A stretch of 64,000 nt of DNA from Siphonodentalium dalli (GCA_032622095.1 CP136066.1:228844961-228908960), one strand, 5' to 3'. Numbered from the stretch's first letter, positions 31,791 to 45,221 are shown. Made by a program: numbers and translations. The notes: generated by a model from the letters alone, not told the origin.

Positions 31791-34700
31791 TGTGAAGTGC
31801 GCAATGATACACTCCCGTATTAAACTGTCTTCCGAAATATATCTATAGTGGGGTTATTTGGGGTTTATACCCCTCGAGATTATTTAAATTAGTACGTCAT
31901 TTTTCCGACGCCCAATCGTAATAAATTTGGTATCCATTGATTGGTAAAAGATCTATCTTGCCAAATGCAAAAGGATGCCGTTAAAAATATTTATAGAAAT
32001 CCGACGACAGGCATTCAAACACAACCAAACTTTCGACCATATTGTAGTTCAGAATGATAAACTACCTTAATAAAATGTCTTCCGGAATATATCTAGTGGG
32101 GTTATTTGGGGTTTATACCCCTGGAGATTATTTCAATTAGTACGTCATGTTCCCGACGTCCAATCGTAATATGTTTGATATCCACAGATTGGTAAAAGAT
32201 TTATCTTGCAACACGCGAAAGCATGCCGTTAAAAATATTTCTAGAAATCCTACGACAGGCATTCAAACACAGCCAAACTTTCGACCAATACATTTCTAGT
32301 TTGGGTTTGCATCGATTAATATGACAAGTTCCCGATGTCCGATCGTCATAATTTTCATACCCAGGAATCGGCCAGAGACTGGCCATGCAACGTGCACAAA
32401 TTTGCCGTTAAAACTGTTTATAGAAAAGCCACAAAAGTCACCTAAACACAGCCCGTATTGTAGAGCGCAATGATAAACTCTCGTAATAAACTGTCTTCCG
32501 AAATATATCTAGTGGGATTATATGGGGTTTATACCCCTCGATATTATTTCAATAAGTACGTCGTGTTCCCGGTCCAATCGTAATAAATTTGGTATACATG
32601 GATTGGTAAAAGATTTGTCTTCCAAAATTCAAAAGGTTATTTCAATTAGTACGTCATGTTTCCGAAGTCCAATCGTAATGTGTTTGGTATTCGCTGATTG
32701 GTAAAAGAATTATCTTGCAAGATGCAAAAGGTTGCCGTTAAAAATATTTATAGAAATCCGACGACAGGCATTCAAACACAGCGAAACTTTCGACCAATGC
32801 ATTTGTAGTTTGGATTTGTATCGATTAATATGACAATTTCCCGAAGTCCGATCGTAATCAATGTCATACCCATGCATCGGCCAGAGACTGAGCTTGCAAC
32901 GTGCAAAAATCTGCCTCTAAAAATGTTTATAGAAAGACCACAAAAGTCATATAAACACGGCCTGTATTGTAGTGTGCAATTATAAACTCCCGTAATAAAC
33001 TGTCTTCCGAAATATATCTATAGTGGTGTTATTTGGGGATTATACCCCTCGAGATTATTTCAATTAGTTCGTCATGTGCCCGACATCCAATCGTAATAAA
33101 TTTGGTATTCACGGATTGGTAAAAGATTTATCTTGCAACATTCAAAAGTTTGCCATTAAAATATTTATAGAAATCCGACAACAGGCATTCAAACACAGCC
33201 AAACTTTCGACCAATACATTTCTACTTTGGGTTTGTATCGATTAATATGACAAGTTCCCGATGTCCGATCGTCAAAAATTTCATACCCATGAATCGGCAA
33301 TTGAATCAACTTGCAAAATTCACAAATTTGCCGCCAAAATGGTTATAGAAAAGCCACAAAAATAACCTATATAAACACAGCCCATATTGTAGTGCGCAAT
33401 GATAAACTCCTGTAATAAACTGTCATCCGAAATATATCTATAGTGAAGTTGTTTGGGGTTTATATCACTCGCTTGAGATTATTTTAATTAGTTCTTCATT
33501 TTCCCGACGTCCGATAGTAATAAATTTCATACCCATGAATCGGCCAGAGACTGAACTTGCAACGTACACAAATCTGCCATTAAAATGTTTATAGAAAACC
33601 CACAAAAGTCACCTAAACACAGCCGTATTGCAGTGCGCAATGACAAACTCCCGTAATAAACTGTCTTCAGAAATATATCTGGTGGGGTTATTTGAGGTTT
33701 ATTCCCCTCGAGATTATATCAATTAGTCCGTCATATTCCCGACGTCCAATCGTAATAAATTTGGTATCCACTGATTGGTAAAAGAATTTTCTTGCACCTG
33801 TAAAAGGTTGCCTTTAAAAATATTTATAGAAATCCGACGACAGGCATTCAAACACAGCCAAACATTCGACCAATACATTTCTAGTTTGGGTTTGTATCGC
33901 TTAATGTGACGAGATCCCGATGTCCGATCGTCATAAATTTCATACCCATGAATCGGCCAGAGACTGAACATGCAACATGTATAAATGTTTATATATATAT
34001 ATATCTTACTCCCGTAAGAAACTGTCTTCCGAAATATATCTAGTGGGGTTATTTGGGGTTTATACCCCTCGAGATTATTTCAATTAGTACGCCATGTTCC
34101 CTATCCAATCGTAATAAATTTGACTTCCACGGATTGGTAAAAGATTTGTCTTGAAAAATGCTAAAGGTTGCCGTTAAAAATGTATATAGAAATCCGACGA
34201 CAGGCATTAAAACACAACCAACTTTCGACCGTATTGTAATGCGCAATAATAAACTCCCGTAATAAACTGTCTTCCGAAATATATCTAGTGGGGTTATTTG
34301 ATGTTTATACCCCTCGAGATTATTTCAATTAGTACGTGATGTTCCCGACGTCCAATCGTAATAAATGTTTTATCCACGGACTGGTAAAAGTTTTATCTTA
34401 CAACATGCAAAACGTTGCCGCTAAATATTTATAGAAATCCGACGACAGGCATTCAAACACAGCCAAACTTTCGACCAATACATTTCTAGTTTGGGTTTGT
34501 ATCGATTAATATGACATGCATCCGATGTCCGATAGTAATATATTTCATACCCATGAATCGACCAGAGACTGATCTTGCAGCACACACAAATTTGCCGCTA
34601 AAAATGTTTATAAAAACCCCCCTCAAATGTCAACCAAACACAGCCCGTATTATAGTACGCAATGATAAACTCCCGTAATAAACTGTCTTCCGAAATTCAA

Positions 34701-37700
34701 TTAGTACGTCATGTTCCCGGTCCAATCGTAATAATTTTGGTATCCATGGATTGTTAAAAGATTTATCTTGCAAAATGGAAAAGGTTACCGTTAAAATATT
34801 TATAGAAATCCGACGACAGGCATTCAAACACAACCAAACTTTCGACCAATATATTTGTAGTTTGGATTTGTATCGATTAATATGACAAGTTCCTAATGTC
34901 CGATCGTAATCATTTTCATACCCATGAATCGGCCTAAGACTGAACTTGCAACGTACAAAAATCTGCCTCTAAAATGTTTATAGAAAACCCACAAAACTCA
35001 CCTAAACACAGCCCGTATTGTAGTGCGCAATGATAAACTCCCGTAATAAACTGTCTTCCGAAATATATCTGGTGGGGTTATTTGAGGTTTATACCCCTGG
35101 ACATTATTTCAATTAGTACGTCATGTTACCGATGTCCAATCGTAATGAATTGTATATCCACGGATTGGTAAAAGATTTATCTTGCAACACACAAAACGTT
35201 GCCGCTAAATATTTATAGAAATCCGACGACAGGCGTTCAAACACAGCCAAACTTTCGACCAAAACATTTCTAGTTTGGGATTGTATCGCTTAATATGACG
35301 AGTTCCCGATGAATCGGCCAGAAACTGAACATGCAACAGGTATAAATGTTTATAGAAAACCCACAAAATTCACCTAAACACAGCCCGTATTGTAGTGCGC
35401 AATAATAAACTCCCGTAATAAACTGTCTTCCGAAATATATATAGTGGGGTTATATGGGGTTTATACCCCTCGAGATTATTTCAATTAGTACGTCATGTTA
35501 CCGGTCCAATCGTAATAAATTTGGTATCCGCGGATTGTTAAAAGATTTATCTTGCAAAATGCAAAAGATTGCGGCTAAATACATTTCTTGTTTGGGTTTG
35601 TATCGATTAATATGACAAGTTCCAGATGTCCGATCGTAATAAATATCATACCCATGAATCAGCCAGAGACTGAGCTTGCCACATCCAAAAGTTCCTGATG
35701 TCTGATCGTAATATCTTTAATTCCCATGAATCGGCCATAGACTGACCTTGCCATATCCCAAAAGTTGCTACTAAAACATTTATAGAAAACCCACACAACC
35801 CGTATTGTAGTGCGCAATGATAAACTCCCGTAATAAACTGTCTTCCGAAATATATCTGGTGGGGTTATTTGAGTTTTATACTCCTGGACATTATTTCAAT
35901 TAGTACGTCATGTTACCGATGTCCAATCGTAATGAATTGTATATCCACGGATTGGTAAAAGTTTTATCTTGCAACACACAAAACGTTGCCGCTAAATATT
36001 TATAGAAATCCGACGACAGGCGTTCAAACACAGCCAAACTTTCGACCAATACATTTCTAGTTTGGGATTGTATCGCTTAATATGACGAGTTCCCGATGTC
36101 CGATCGTCATAAATTTCATACCCATGAATCGGCCAGAGACTGAACATGCAACAGGTATAAATGTTTATAGAAAACCCACAAAAGTCACCTAAACACAGCC
36201 CGTATTGTGCGCAATAATAAACTCCCGTAATAAACTGTCTTCCGAAATATATATAGTGGGGTTATATGGGGTTTATACCCCTCGAGATTATTTCAATAAG
36301 TACGTCATGTTCCCGGTCCAATCGTAATAAATTTGGTATCCTCGGATAGGTAAAAGATTTGTCTTGGAAAATCCAAAAGGTTGCCGCTAAAGATAATTAT
36401 AGAAATCCGATGACAGGCATGCAAACACAACCAAACTTTCGACCAATATATTTGTAGTTTGGATTTGTATCGATTAATATGACAAGTTCACGATGACCGA
36501 TCGTATTCAATTTCATACCCGTGAATCGGCCAGAGACTGAACTTGCAACGTACAAAAATCTGCAGCTAAAATGTTTATAGAAAACCCACAAAAGTTACCT
36601 AAACACAGCCCGTATTGCAGTGCGCAATGATAAACTCCCGTAATAAACTGTCTTCCGAAATATATCTAATGGGGTTATTTGGGGTTTATACCCCTCGAGA
36701 TTATTTCAATTAGTCCGTCATGTTCCCGATGTCCAATCGTAATAAATTTTGTATCCACTGATTTGATTGGTGAAATATTTATCTTGCAAAATGCAACACA
36801 TTGCCGCTAAACTATTTATAGAAATCCGACGACAGGCATTCAAACACAGCCAAACGTTCGACCGTATTGTAGTGCGCAATGATAAACTCCCGTAATAAAC
36901 TGTCTTCCGAAATATATCTAGTGTGTTTTTTGGGGTTTATGCCCCTCGAGATTATTTCAATTAGTACGTCATGTTGCCGAAGTTCAATCGAAATAAATTT
37001 GGTATCCGCGGATTTGTAAAAGATTTATCTTGCAAAGTCCAAATGGTTGTCGTTAAAAATATTAACAGAAATCCGACGACAGGCATGCAAACACAGCAAA
37101 ACTTTCGATAATAATTTGTAGTTTGGATTTGTATCGATTAATATGACAAGTTCTCGATGTCCGATCGTAATACATACATAAAGCTGCAGCTAAAAATGTT
37201 GATAGAAAACCCACCAAAGTCATCTAAACACAGCCCGTATTTTAGTGCGCAATGATAAACTCCCGTAATAAACACTCTTCCGAAATATATCTAGTGGGGT
37301 TATTTAGGGCTTATATCCCTCGAGATTATTTCAATTAGTACGCCATGTCCCCGATCCAATCGCAATAAATTTGGTATCCACAGATTGGTAAAAGATTTGT
37401 CATGGAAAATGCAAAATGTTGCCATCAGAAATGTTTATAGACATCCGACGACATGCATTCAAACACAGCCAAACTTTCGACCGTATTGTAGTGCGCAATG
37501 ATAAACTCCCGTAATAAACTGTCTTCCGAAAGATATCTAGAGTGGTTTTTTGGGGTTTACACCCCTCGAGATTATTTCAATTAGTACGTCATGTTCCCGA
37601 CGTCCAATCGTAATAAATTTGGTATCCACGGATTTGTAAAAGATTTATCTTGCAAAGTGCGAAAGGTTGTCGTTAAAACACAACCAAACTTTCGACCATA

Positions 37701-38808
37701 TTGTAGTTCGGAATGATAAACTTCCGTAATAAACCGTCTTCCGAAATATATCTAGTGGGGTTATTTGAGGTTTATATCCCTCGAGATTATTTCAATTAGT
37801 AAGTCATGTTCCCGACGTCCAACAGTAATAAGTTTTATATTCCCGGATTGGTAAAAGATTTATCTTGCAACATGCAAAACGTTGACGCTAAAATGTTTAT
37901 AGAAATTCGACGACAGGCATTCAAACACAGCCCAACTTTCGAGCAATACATTTCTTGTTTGGGTTTCTAACGATTAATATGACAAGTTCCAGAACGGATG
38001 TCCGATCGTAATAAATTTCATACCCATCAATCGGTCAGAGACTGAACTTGCCACAACCAAAAAAATTGCCATTTAAATTATTTATAGAGAACCCACAAAA
38101 GTCACCTAAACACAGCCCGTATTGTGTAGTGCGCAATGATACACTCCCGTAATAAACTGTCTTCCGAAATATATCTAGTGGGGTTATTTTGGGTTTATAC
38201 CCTTCGAGATTATTTAAATTAGTATGTCATTTTCCCGACGTCCGTTCATAATAAATTTGATATCCACTGATTGGTAAAAGATCTATGTTACAACATGCAA
38301 AAGGATGCCGTTAAAAATATTTATATAAATCCGATGACAGGCACTCAAATTATTTCAATTAGTAAGTCATGTTACCGACGTCCAACCGTAATAAGTTTTA
38401 TATTCCGGATTGGTAAAAGATTTATCTTGCAACATGCAAAACGTTGCCGCTAACATGTTTATAGAAATTCGACGACAGGCATTCAAACACAGCCAAACTT
38501 TCGACAAATACATTTATAGTTTGGGTTTGTATCGATTAATATACCAAATTCCCGATGTCCGATCGTTATAATTTTCATACCCGTGAATCGGACAGAGACT
38601 AAAATGCAACATGCACAAATTTGCCGCTAAAACTGTTTATAGAAAAGCCACCACAAAAGTCACCTAAACACAGCCCGTATTGTAGTGCGCAATGATAAAC
38701 TCCCGTAATAAACTGTCTTCCGAAATATATCTAGTGGGGTTATTTGGGGCTTATACCCCTCGAGATTATTTCAATTAGTACGTAATTTTCACGACGTCCA
38801 ATCGTAAT
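31791..38808 (+). repeat. Dimeric ~415-bp satellite, main block, about 20 units
   Basis: The full unit comprises a leader (CTGTCTTCCGAAATATATCT, then a GGGGTTTATACCCC palindrome and CTCGAGATTATTTCAATTAG), half-monomer 1 (CCAATCGTAATAAATTTGGT ... GACGACAGGCATTCAAACAC), a link (TTTGGGTTTGTATCGATTAA) and half-monomer 2 (CCGATCGTAATAAATTTCAT ... CACCTAAACACAGCCCG). The halves are related to each other. Short units of about 250 bp lack half 2. Spacings near 410-420 and 240-260 bp alternate irregularly. No coding is supported. Confidence 0.93.
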
Positions 38809-39846
38809 AGCAACCACCCCAGTGGGTGTTTATACCTAAATGCGTGTGAATTATGACGTCATATAATTTTTCTATATTTCTATACCAAGAGCGAAAATAG
38901 CGTGTATACTTTTTTGTAAATTTCACACGTGACTTCCGGGAGGTTACTGCGCAGACTCCAGCAGAAACTGATCGAAGAATTACGTTTTCTTCACTTCAAC
39001 TTCAACACAATCGACTGTTAGTAACGGTACTGAGTTAGGAGAGCAGCGTGCTCCGAAGACAACCGCGACGGAGGAATTTACATACAAGTACAACAACAAC
39101 GATTGCCGATGATCACTTTTTAATTGTCCTCACTGAGTCATTCAGAGACTCAATCAAATAATAGATTAATCGAGGATTAATCACAGCCTTTCTAGTCTGA
39201 TAACATGGCATTCGGTAAAATATTACCGTGGCACAGTTTGTGATTAGCCATCTCGATTGTAAACAAATCTTCTACTCGAAATTTGTAAATTAAAAAAACA
39301 AATCAAATTTAAATGTGCATGTGCGATAATCAAAATCATCCATGACCCAACCCGGACACACATACCAAATCGCAGTCACATCCACTGAGAAACAACGAAG
39401 AAGCTAGACATTACACTTTTATTTAGAGCCGGCATCGGCGTCGACAAACACTTTATATACACCGATTTCTCCACTACAAGGTCAAGGCCCCACATGGCAC
39501 GAAATTGAAAAATCAACGAGTGATTGATCTGTGTTTCATGTAATTTGCAACAATGAATGTTGTTTTGAGGATTTTATGGATTATTGTGTACCACAGATAC
39601 ACGAAGACTAGGCAATTCAATGTTAGGTGTATTCAATTTCATGACATCATGTGTAAACTGTGTTTGTGACATGATTATTGGACGTTTACTTTCGACAGGA
39701 GCTTGGAGGCATTGTTGAATTTGTTCTCAAATCTAGTAATCATCAAAGGTTGCACAGGTATTTGCTTATCATTAATTTAATCATTTGATTTAGGACTGAA
39801 AAAGAAATTTTTTTCTGTTTTCAAATTGAAAAGATCAATCGTACTG
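38809..39846. other. Low-repeat stretch with a CRE palindrome; no gene recognised
   Basis: After the satellite ends there is about 1 kb of mostly unique sequence. A perfect TGACGTCA lies at 38854-38861 inside ATTATGACGTCATATAAT. No open frame of note follows. It could be a promoter or 5' untranslated region of a gene not visible here, but nothing downstream supports that. Confidence 0.4.
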
Positions 39847-40230
39847 CCCTGCTGGACAAAACAAGTGTCCATTGGCACCGCTGTGTGTTTGGCGTTCGGC
39901 GGCGGTGTCAGAGTTTGTAACTGCAGTTGAGCACCGCGGCCAAGTGGCAAGTACACCATGGCCGACCGTCAAGTACACATGTACACCATGGCCGAAAAGC
40001 AACTACAATGGGGCCGAATGGCATTACACCGTGGTTAGATTTCTGGTTTATATTGTCTTTTTTCAGTTTAATAAATGCACACAGCGGCAACTATACACCA
40101 TGGTCGAATGGCAAATACACCGCGGCCCAACTGTAGTTAGCTGGTGGAGCCGCTGTGCAGTTGCATTTCAGCCGCAGTGGCAATGCTAAGCGCACCGTGG
40201 TTAAGTGGACACTTGTTTTGCCCAGCAGGG
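39847..40230. mobile_element. TA-target MITE, copy 1
   Basis: Inverted ends begin CCCTGCTGGACAAAAC and are complementary to GTTTTGCCCAGCAGGG. The interior is rich in CCGCGGC-like motifs and TACATGTACA. The right flank is TA and the left is TG, apparently a mutated TA. Three other copies in the window have clear TA duplications. Confidence 0.8.
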
Positions 40231-41065
40231 TAGTACATGTGTATTCAGTTCAAATTCATACAGATATCTTTCAGACTTTCATGTTTACAAAATGTAGGCG
40301 CGCATAGTCCCGCTCGATGGGTTTTGGCCAGCCGCGCGGTTTCTATCAAGATAAAATAAACAGCGGAAATACATTCATAAATGTTGCGTAAATTGAATTA
40401 CTAGTAGTTTACTCACGATGGATGTCCATTGAAACTCTTTGATGGTTTAACACTGCTTAATCCACTATCCATTAGCACAAGTGAATGTTACACACTGTGT
40501 TTTCATATTGTACATGCTCCTACCCCGGTATATTAATTGTAATTCATAATTATTAATAAGGAATTAATTTAATACTCCGATTCAATGCTGACGAAATATT
40601 GATCGCTCACTGGTTTTCAATTTTAGCCGCGCGATGGTGCGCAAGAGCGATCGCGCGCCTCAAAAATTAAAGTCTGATCTTTCTGTTGATTCCAACGTTA
40701 ACAATATTACTTAATATTTTTACCGCTTTAGAGGGCGTTCTTTATTAGATGAACATTATTTTACCCACACGTCATGATTCCATGATTTTAAGGTGAAGTT
40801 GAACAGAAGCGAGCGCTAAGCTTTGTTTTCATTAAAGCATGCTCACACCAGGACGGTGTGGTAATAATAGTAATAGCATGATTTTGTCGGGCACCTTGGT
40901 TTCTTTACAGCCCTCCAGGAATGATTAACTCCGTCTCGGGTCTATAAATAGGCCCTCGGGCTGTTAATCATTACTGTCGGGTCCAGGTGCTACCACGGCC
41001 GAGTACTAGTAACTTTATAACCCTGTGGCGACTGCAGTAGCGTTCTTTAATGTGCACACACCAAG
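40231..41065. other. Stretch without a supported gene
   Basis: A GC-rich patch at about 40625-40665 (AGCCGCGCGATGGTGCGC) and an imperfect hairpin at about 40890-41005 (AATGATTAAC...GTTAATCATT around CTATAAATAGGCCC) are the only structures noticed. Confidence 0.4.
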
Positions 41066-41752
41066 GCGGAATACAGGAGAAGTCGGCCCCAGAGAAGTCG
41101 GCCCCGAATTCGGCCCCGTACGAAGTCGGCCCAGCTATTAACATCAGTTAGTGACATGTTTACTCAATTGAGTAACATACATGTATATCAGGTGTCACGG
41201 AAACCTTGTTCAACACTACATTGTATATGACTTAGTGTTGATCTTTATCGGCGTTTCGCTGACTGCTTCCATGTGGAAATCCCTCTGGCGCGACGCCCAT
41301 TATAATTATGACAGGACATTGTTTAGGTCTATAGATTAATTGGCTGACTAAGTGTGAAGGTTCGTATCTGGTCTAATACCATGTCTTGTATATATGGCTA
41401 TTTTTCCGGTACAGATTTAAATTTCCGTTTAACGAACCCTATCGACATACCGTATCTGCGTAAAACCATGACAGTGCGCGATAAGAAAATGGATTGCCAG
41501 GAGGTGATATAATCCTCCTTGACACCATGTGACCAAAACATGGTCACATAAAATGGAATGCTACGAGGTGATGTAATCCCTTATGACACCGTGTGGCGAA
41601 ATGTCGGTCTCATCTTATTGTGCCACAGGCATTAACAAGCAGTAAAATAATAATGGGGCCGACTTTTCTTGACCAATCTAATCTTTAATTTACCCGGGCC
41701 GACTTCTCTTGTGGCCGACCTTGTTTTGGGCTGACTTCTCCAGATACCCCGA
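41066..41752. mobile_element. MITE-like element with repeated GAAGTCGGCC termini
   Basis: The left end carries AATACAGGAGAAGTCGGCCC followed by three more AAGTCGGCCC or TTCGGCCC motifs. The right end carries the same motif inverted three to four times and ends TTCTCCAGATACC. The interior is non-coding. Repeated subterminal motifs inside inverted ends resemble transposase-binding sites of some non-autonomous elements. Confidence 0.6.
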
Positions 41753-41844
41753 GGCATGTACACAGGTTAGCCATTAATGTCCGCACCCCCAATCAGACAG
41801 CATACTGCAGAACAACAAAATACCTGGATAGATGTTGTAATGGG

Positions 41845-42029
41845 GGAAGTCGGTTTTTTTGCATTCAGATCTTTATTCAGTGATCTCAAATGAGACTTTT
41901 CAGCTTTACAAACTTGGTATCTGACCGAGTTCTGATTTTTGTCAGAATACCCTGACCAGGTTGCGATCCCTGGCCCGCTAGCACGAGAGACCAGTACACT
42001 ACAGTACCTCTCGGCTATCGACTTCCCTA
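41845..42029 (-). mobile_element. tRNA-derived SINE-like element with pol III A and B boxes
   Basis: On the minus strand, starting near 42025, the sequence reads GATAGCCGAGAGGTACTG (A box, matching TRGCnnAnnGG), and about 40 nt later GGGATCGCAACCTGG, close to the B box GGTTCGAnTCC. The length between boxes would suit a tRNA with a long variable arm. It continues into a non-tRNA body ending in a short A run (seen as TTTTTTT at about 41854). The flanks carry GGGAAGTCG on one side and CGACTTCCC on the other, inverted rather than a direct target duplication, so the boundaries are uncertain. Confidence 0.55.
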
Positions 42030-42288
42030 GATTTAAGTAATTGACCCCCTCTATAGTGGTGTCACCCCATGTAATACTGCTGTATTATATAAGAAATGAA
42101 CGGCGGGTTCAATGTGGTCATCGGATTTTTACCGCAAGAAAAATTCAGCAAACTGCATGAACCCCGAAGTAGTAAAGCCAAAAAAATATATACCTGTGTT
42201 TCCGGTGACCCGCCCACCCCTATTTCGGAGCTCCTGACGGTTTTCATTTTTATTCATTTTGCAAAATTCCAACGCATCCCGTTTTATT
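42030..42288. other. Stretch without recognised feature
   Basis: Short overlapping open frames on both strands carry no domain. Nothing is supported. Confidence 0.35.
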
Positions 42289-42433
42289 AGCTCAACTTAC
42301 AACTTTGTAAGTTTGAGCTATTGCCATGGGTTGGCGTCCGTCATCCGTGTGTCTGTGTGTCCGTCAACAATTTACTTTGTCGCGGGATACAGGTTGTGCC
42401 TTTAGTCTGATCTCTTTGAAATTTGTCATGATT

Positions 42434-43030
42434 CAGGGTCCGCGCTGGAACGAAATTTACATTTGCCAAATAATTTGCCAAATGAAAATATTTTTTGCCA
42501 AATTCTTTTAGAATTTGCCAAATATTTTTCCCAATAGCATCATTTTCTGCAACCTTGACTGAGTCTTATGTTTCGACACTCACTGTTTGATATCGATAAA
42601 AAAGCAGTTAGTTAATGATTATGATCTCATCTATTACGGTTTATCATACAACAATAAACCGATTACCGAACAATACAATAGTAGAAGCGTTGCTTGATCA
42701 AAAGCGAACATCATATGAAGATTAGCTATGTAAGCACCACCATCACACTAAATAGAGGTAATCCCTCCACCCGTCGATACTAATGATATCAGATTAACTG
42801 CATCTTAATGGAGGTGTTAACTTTTGCGAAACCATATAAAACACAACTAATATAATTCCATTGTAATAATTTCCGAAAATGAATGGTATTGATTGACCGA
42901 TATTTTTTAACTTCATTAATAAGGAATTAAAAAGTGACTTGCCAAAACTTTTGCCAAATGAAAATATTTTTTGCCAACTGTGAATTATTTTTGCCATTGG
43001 CAAATTTGGCAAGTGGCAGAGCGAACCCTG
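42434..43030. mobile_element. hAT-like MITE, complete copy (597 bp)
   Basis: Ends CAGGGTCCGCGCTGG and GCAGAGCGAACCCTG form an imperfect inverted repeat. GTCATGAT on the left and GTCATGAA on the right form a probable 8-bp target duplication. The target is the ATTTGTCATGGATGTTAA segment of the 160-bp array. TTTGCCAAAT motifs cluster near both ends. An 8-bp duplication and CAGGG ends fit hAT; no transposase is present. Confidence 0.7.
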
Positions 43031-43056
43031 GTCATGAATGTTGACATTGACATGTA

Positions 43057-43453
43057 CCCTGCTGGACAAAACAAGTGTCCATTGGCACCACGGTGTATTT
43101 GCCATTCGGGTGCAGTGTCAGAGTTTGTAACTGCAGTTGAGCGCCGCGGCCGAGCGGCAAGTACATGTACACCGCGGCCGAACGACAAGTACACATGTAC
43201 ACCATGGCCAAAAAGCAACTACAACGGGGCCGAATGGTATGTACACCGTGGTTAGATTTCTGGTTTGTATTGTCTTTTTTCAGTTTGATGAATGTACACA
43301 GCGGCAACTACATTTGTACACCATGGCCGAATGGCAAATAAACCAATGCCCAACTGTAGTTAGCCAGTGGAGCCGCGGTGTAGTTGCATTTCGGCCGCGG
43401 TGGCAATGCTAAGCACACCGTGGTTAAGTGGACACTTGTTTTTCCCAGCAGGG
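43057..43453. mobile_element. TA-target MITE, copy 2
   Basis: Inserted in the 160-bp repeat at CATGTAGATGGG. The left flank reads CATGTA and the right flank TAGATGGG, an exact TA duplication shown by neighbouring empty units. Ends are CCCTGCTGGACAAAAC and its complement. A TA duplication suggests Tc1/mariner-type mobilisation. Confidence 0.85.
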
Positions 43454-44827
43454 TAGATGGGAACGAATCATTTTGGGGTCTTTCGATCGAAAAACATCTT
43501 GGCGGCCATCTTGGATTTCAAGGTTGTGCCTTTAGTCTGATCTTCATGAAATTTGTCATGGATGTTAATATTGACATGTAGATGGGAACGAGTCATTTTT
43601 GGGTTGTTCGGCCAAAAAAACATGGCCGCCAGCAGCCATCTTGGATGTTACTCTTTGCATGACTAAATCCTTTGGCACGAGCTACAGATCGTAGCTTTGG
43701 TTGGATCTTCATGAAATTTGTCAAGGATGTTAACAATGACATGTAGATGGGAACGAGTCCTTTTGGTGTCATTCGGCCAAAAAAAATGGCGGCCAGCAGC
43801 CATCTTGGATTTTACTCTTTGCATGACTAAATCCTTTGGCGCGGGCTACAGGTCGTACCTTTGGTCTGATCTTTATGAAATTTGTCATAAATGTTGACAT
43901 TGACATGTAGATGGGAACGAGTCATTTTGGGGTCATTCGCCAAAAAACATCGCCGCTGGTGGCCATCTTGGATTTCAAAATTAAATCCATTGGCGCGTTC
44001 TACAGGTCGTACTGTTTGTCTGATCATCATGAAATTTGTCATGGATGTTAATATTGACATGTAGATGGGAACGAGTCATTTTGGGGTTGTTCGACCAAAA
44101 AACATGGCCGCCAGCAGCCATCTTGGATTTTACTCTTTGCATGACTAAATTCTTTGGTGCAGGCTACAGGTTGTAGCTTTAGTTGGATCTTCATGAAATT
44201 TGTCATGGGTGTTAACAATGACATGCAGATGGGAACGAGTCCTTTTGGGGTCATTCGGCCAAAAAACATGGCCGCCAGCAGCCATCTTGGGTTTTACTCT
44301 TTGCATGACTAAATCCTTTGGCACGGGCTACATGTCGTACCTTTGGTCTGATCTTCATGAAATTTGTCATGGATGTTAACAATGACATGTACCGGTAATT
44401 GGGAACAAGTTCTTTTGGAATAAATGGCCAAAAAACATGGCCGCTGGTGGCCATCTTGGATTTAAAAATTAAATCCATTGGTGCGGTCTACAGGTTGTAC
44501 TGTTCGTGTGATCATCATGAAATTTGTCATAGATGTTAATATTGACATGTAGATGGGAACGAGTTATTTGGGTTTGTTAGGCCAAAAAGCATGGCCACCA
44601 GTAGCCATCTTGGATTTTACTCTTTGCATGACTAAATCCTTTGGCGCGGGCTACAGGTCGTAGCTTTGGTCGGATCTTCATGAAATTTGTCATAGATTTT
44701 AACAATGACATGTAGATGGGAACGAGTCCTTTTGGGGTCATTCGGCCAAAAAACATGGCCGCCAGCAGCCATCTTGGATTTTACTCTTTGCATGACTAAA
44801 TCCTTTGGCACAGGCTACAGGTCCTTA

Positions 44828-45221
44828 CCCCGCTGGACAAAACAAGTGTCCATTGGCACCGCGGTGTATTTGCCGTTCGGCTGCGGTGTCACAGTTTGTA
44901 ACTGCAGTTGAGCACTGCGGCCGAACAGCAAGTACACTGCGGCCGAACGGCAAGTTCACTGCGTCCGAACGGCAACTACATGTACCCTCGCGGCCGAATG
45001 ACATGTACATTTTTGGTTTGTATTTTCTTTTTTCAGTTTAATGAAAGTACATGTACACCGCGGCAACTACATGTACACCATGCCAAATAGCAAGTAAACC
45101 GCAGCCCAACTGTAGTTAGCCGGTGGAGCCGCGGTGTACCGGTACATGTAGTTGCATTTCGGCCGCGGTGGCAACGCTAACCGCACCGCAGTTAAGTTGA
45201 CACTTGTTTTGTCCAGCAGGG
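44828..45221. mobile_element. TA-target MITE, copy 3
   Basis: TA lies on both sides, replacing the single TA of GGTCGTACCTTTGGTC in neighbouring units. The left end has CCCCGCTGGAC instead of CCCTGCTGGAC. Confidence 0.85.
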
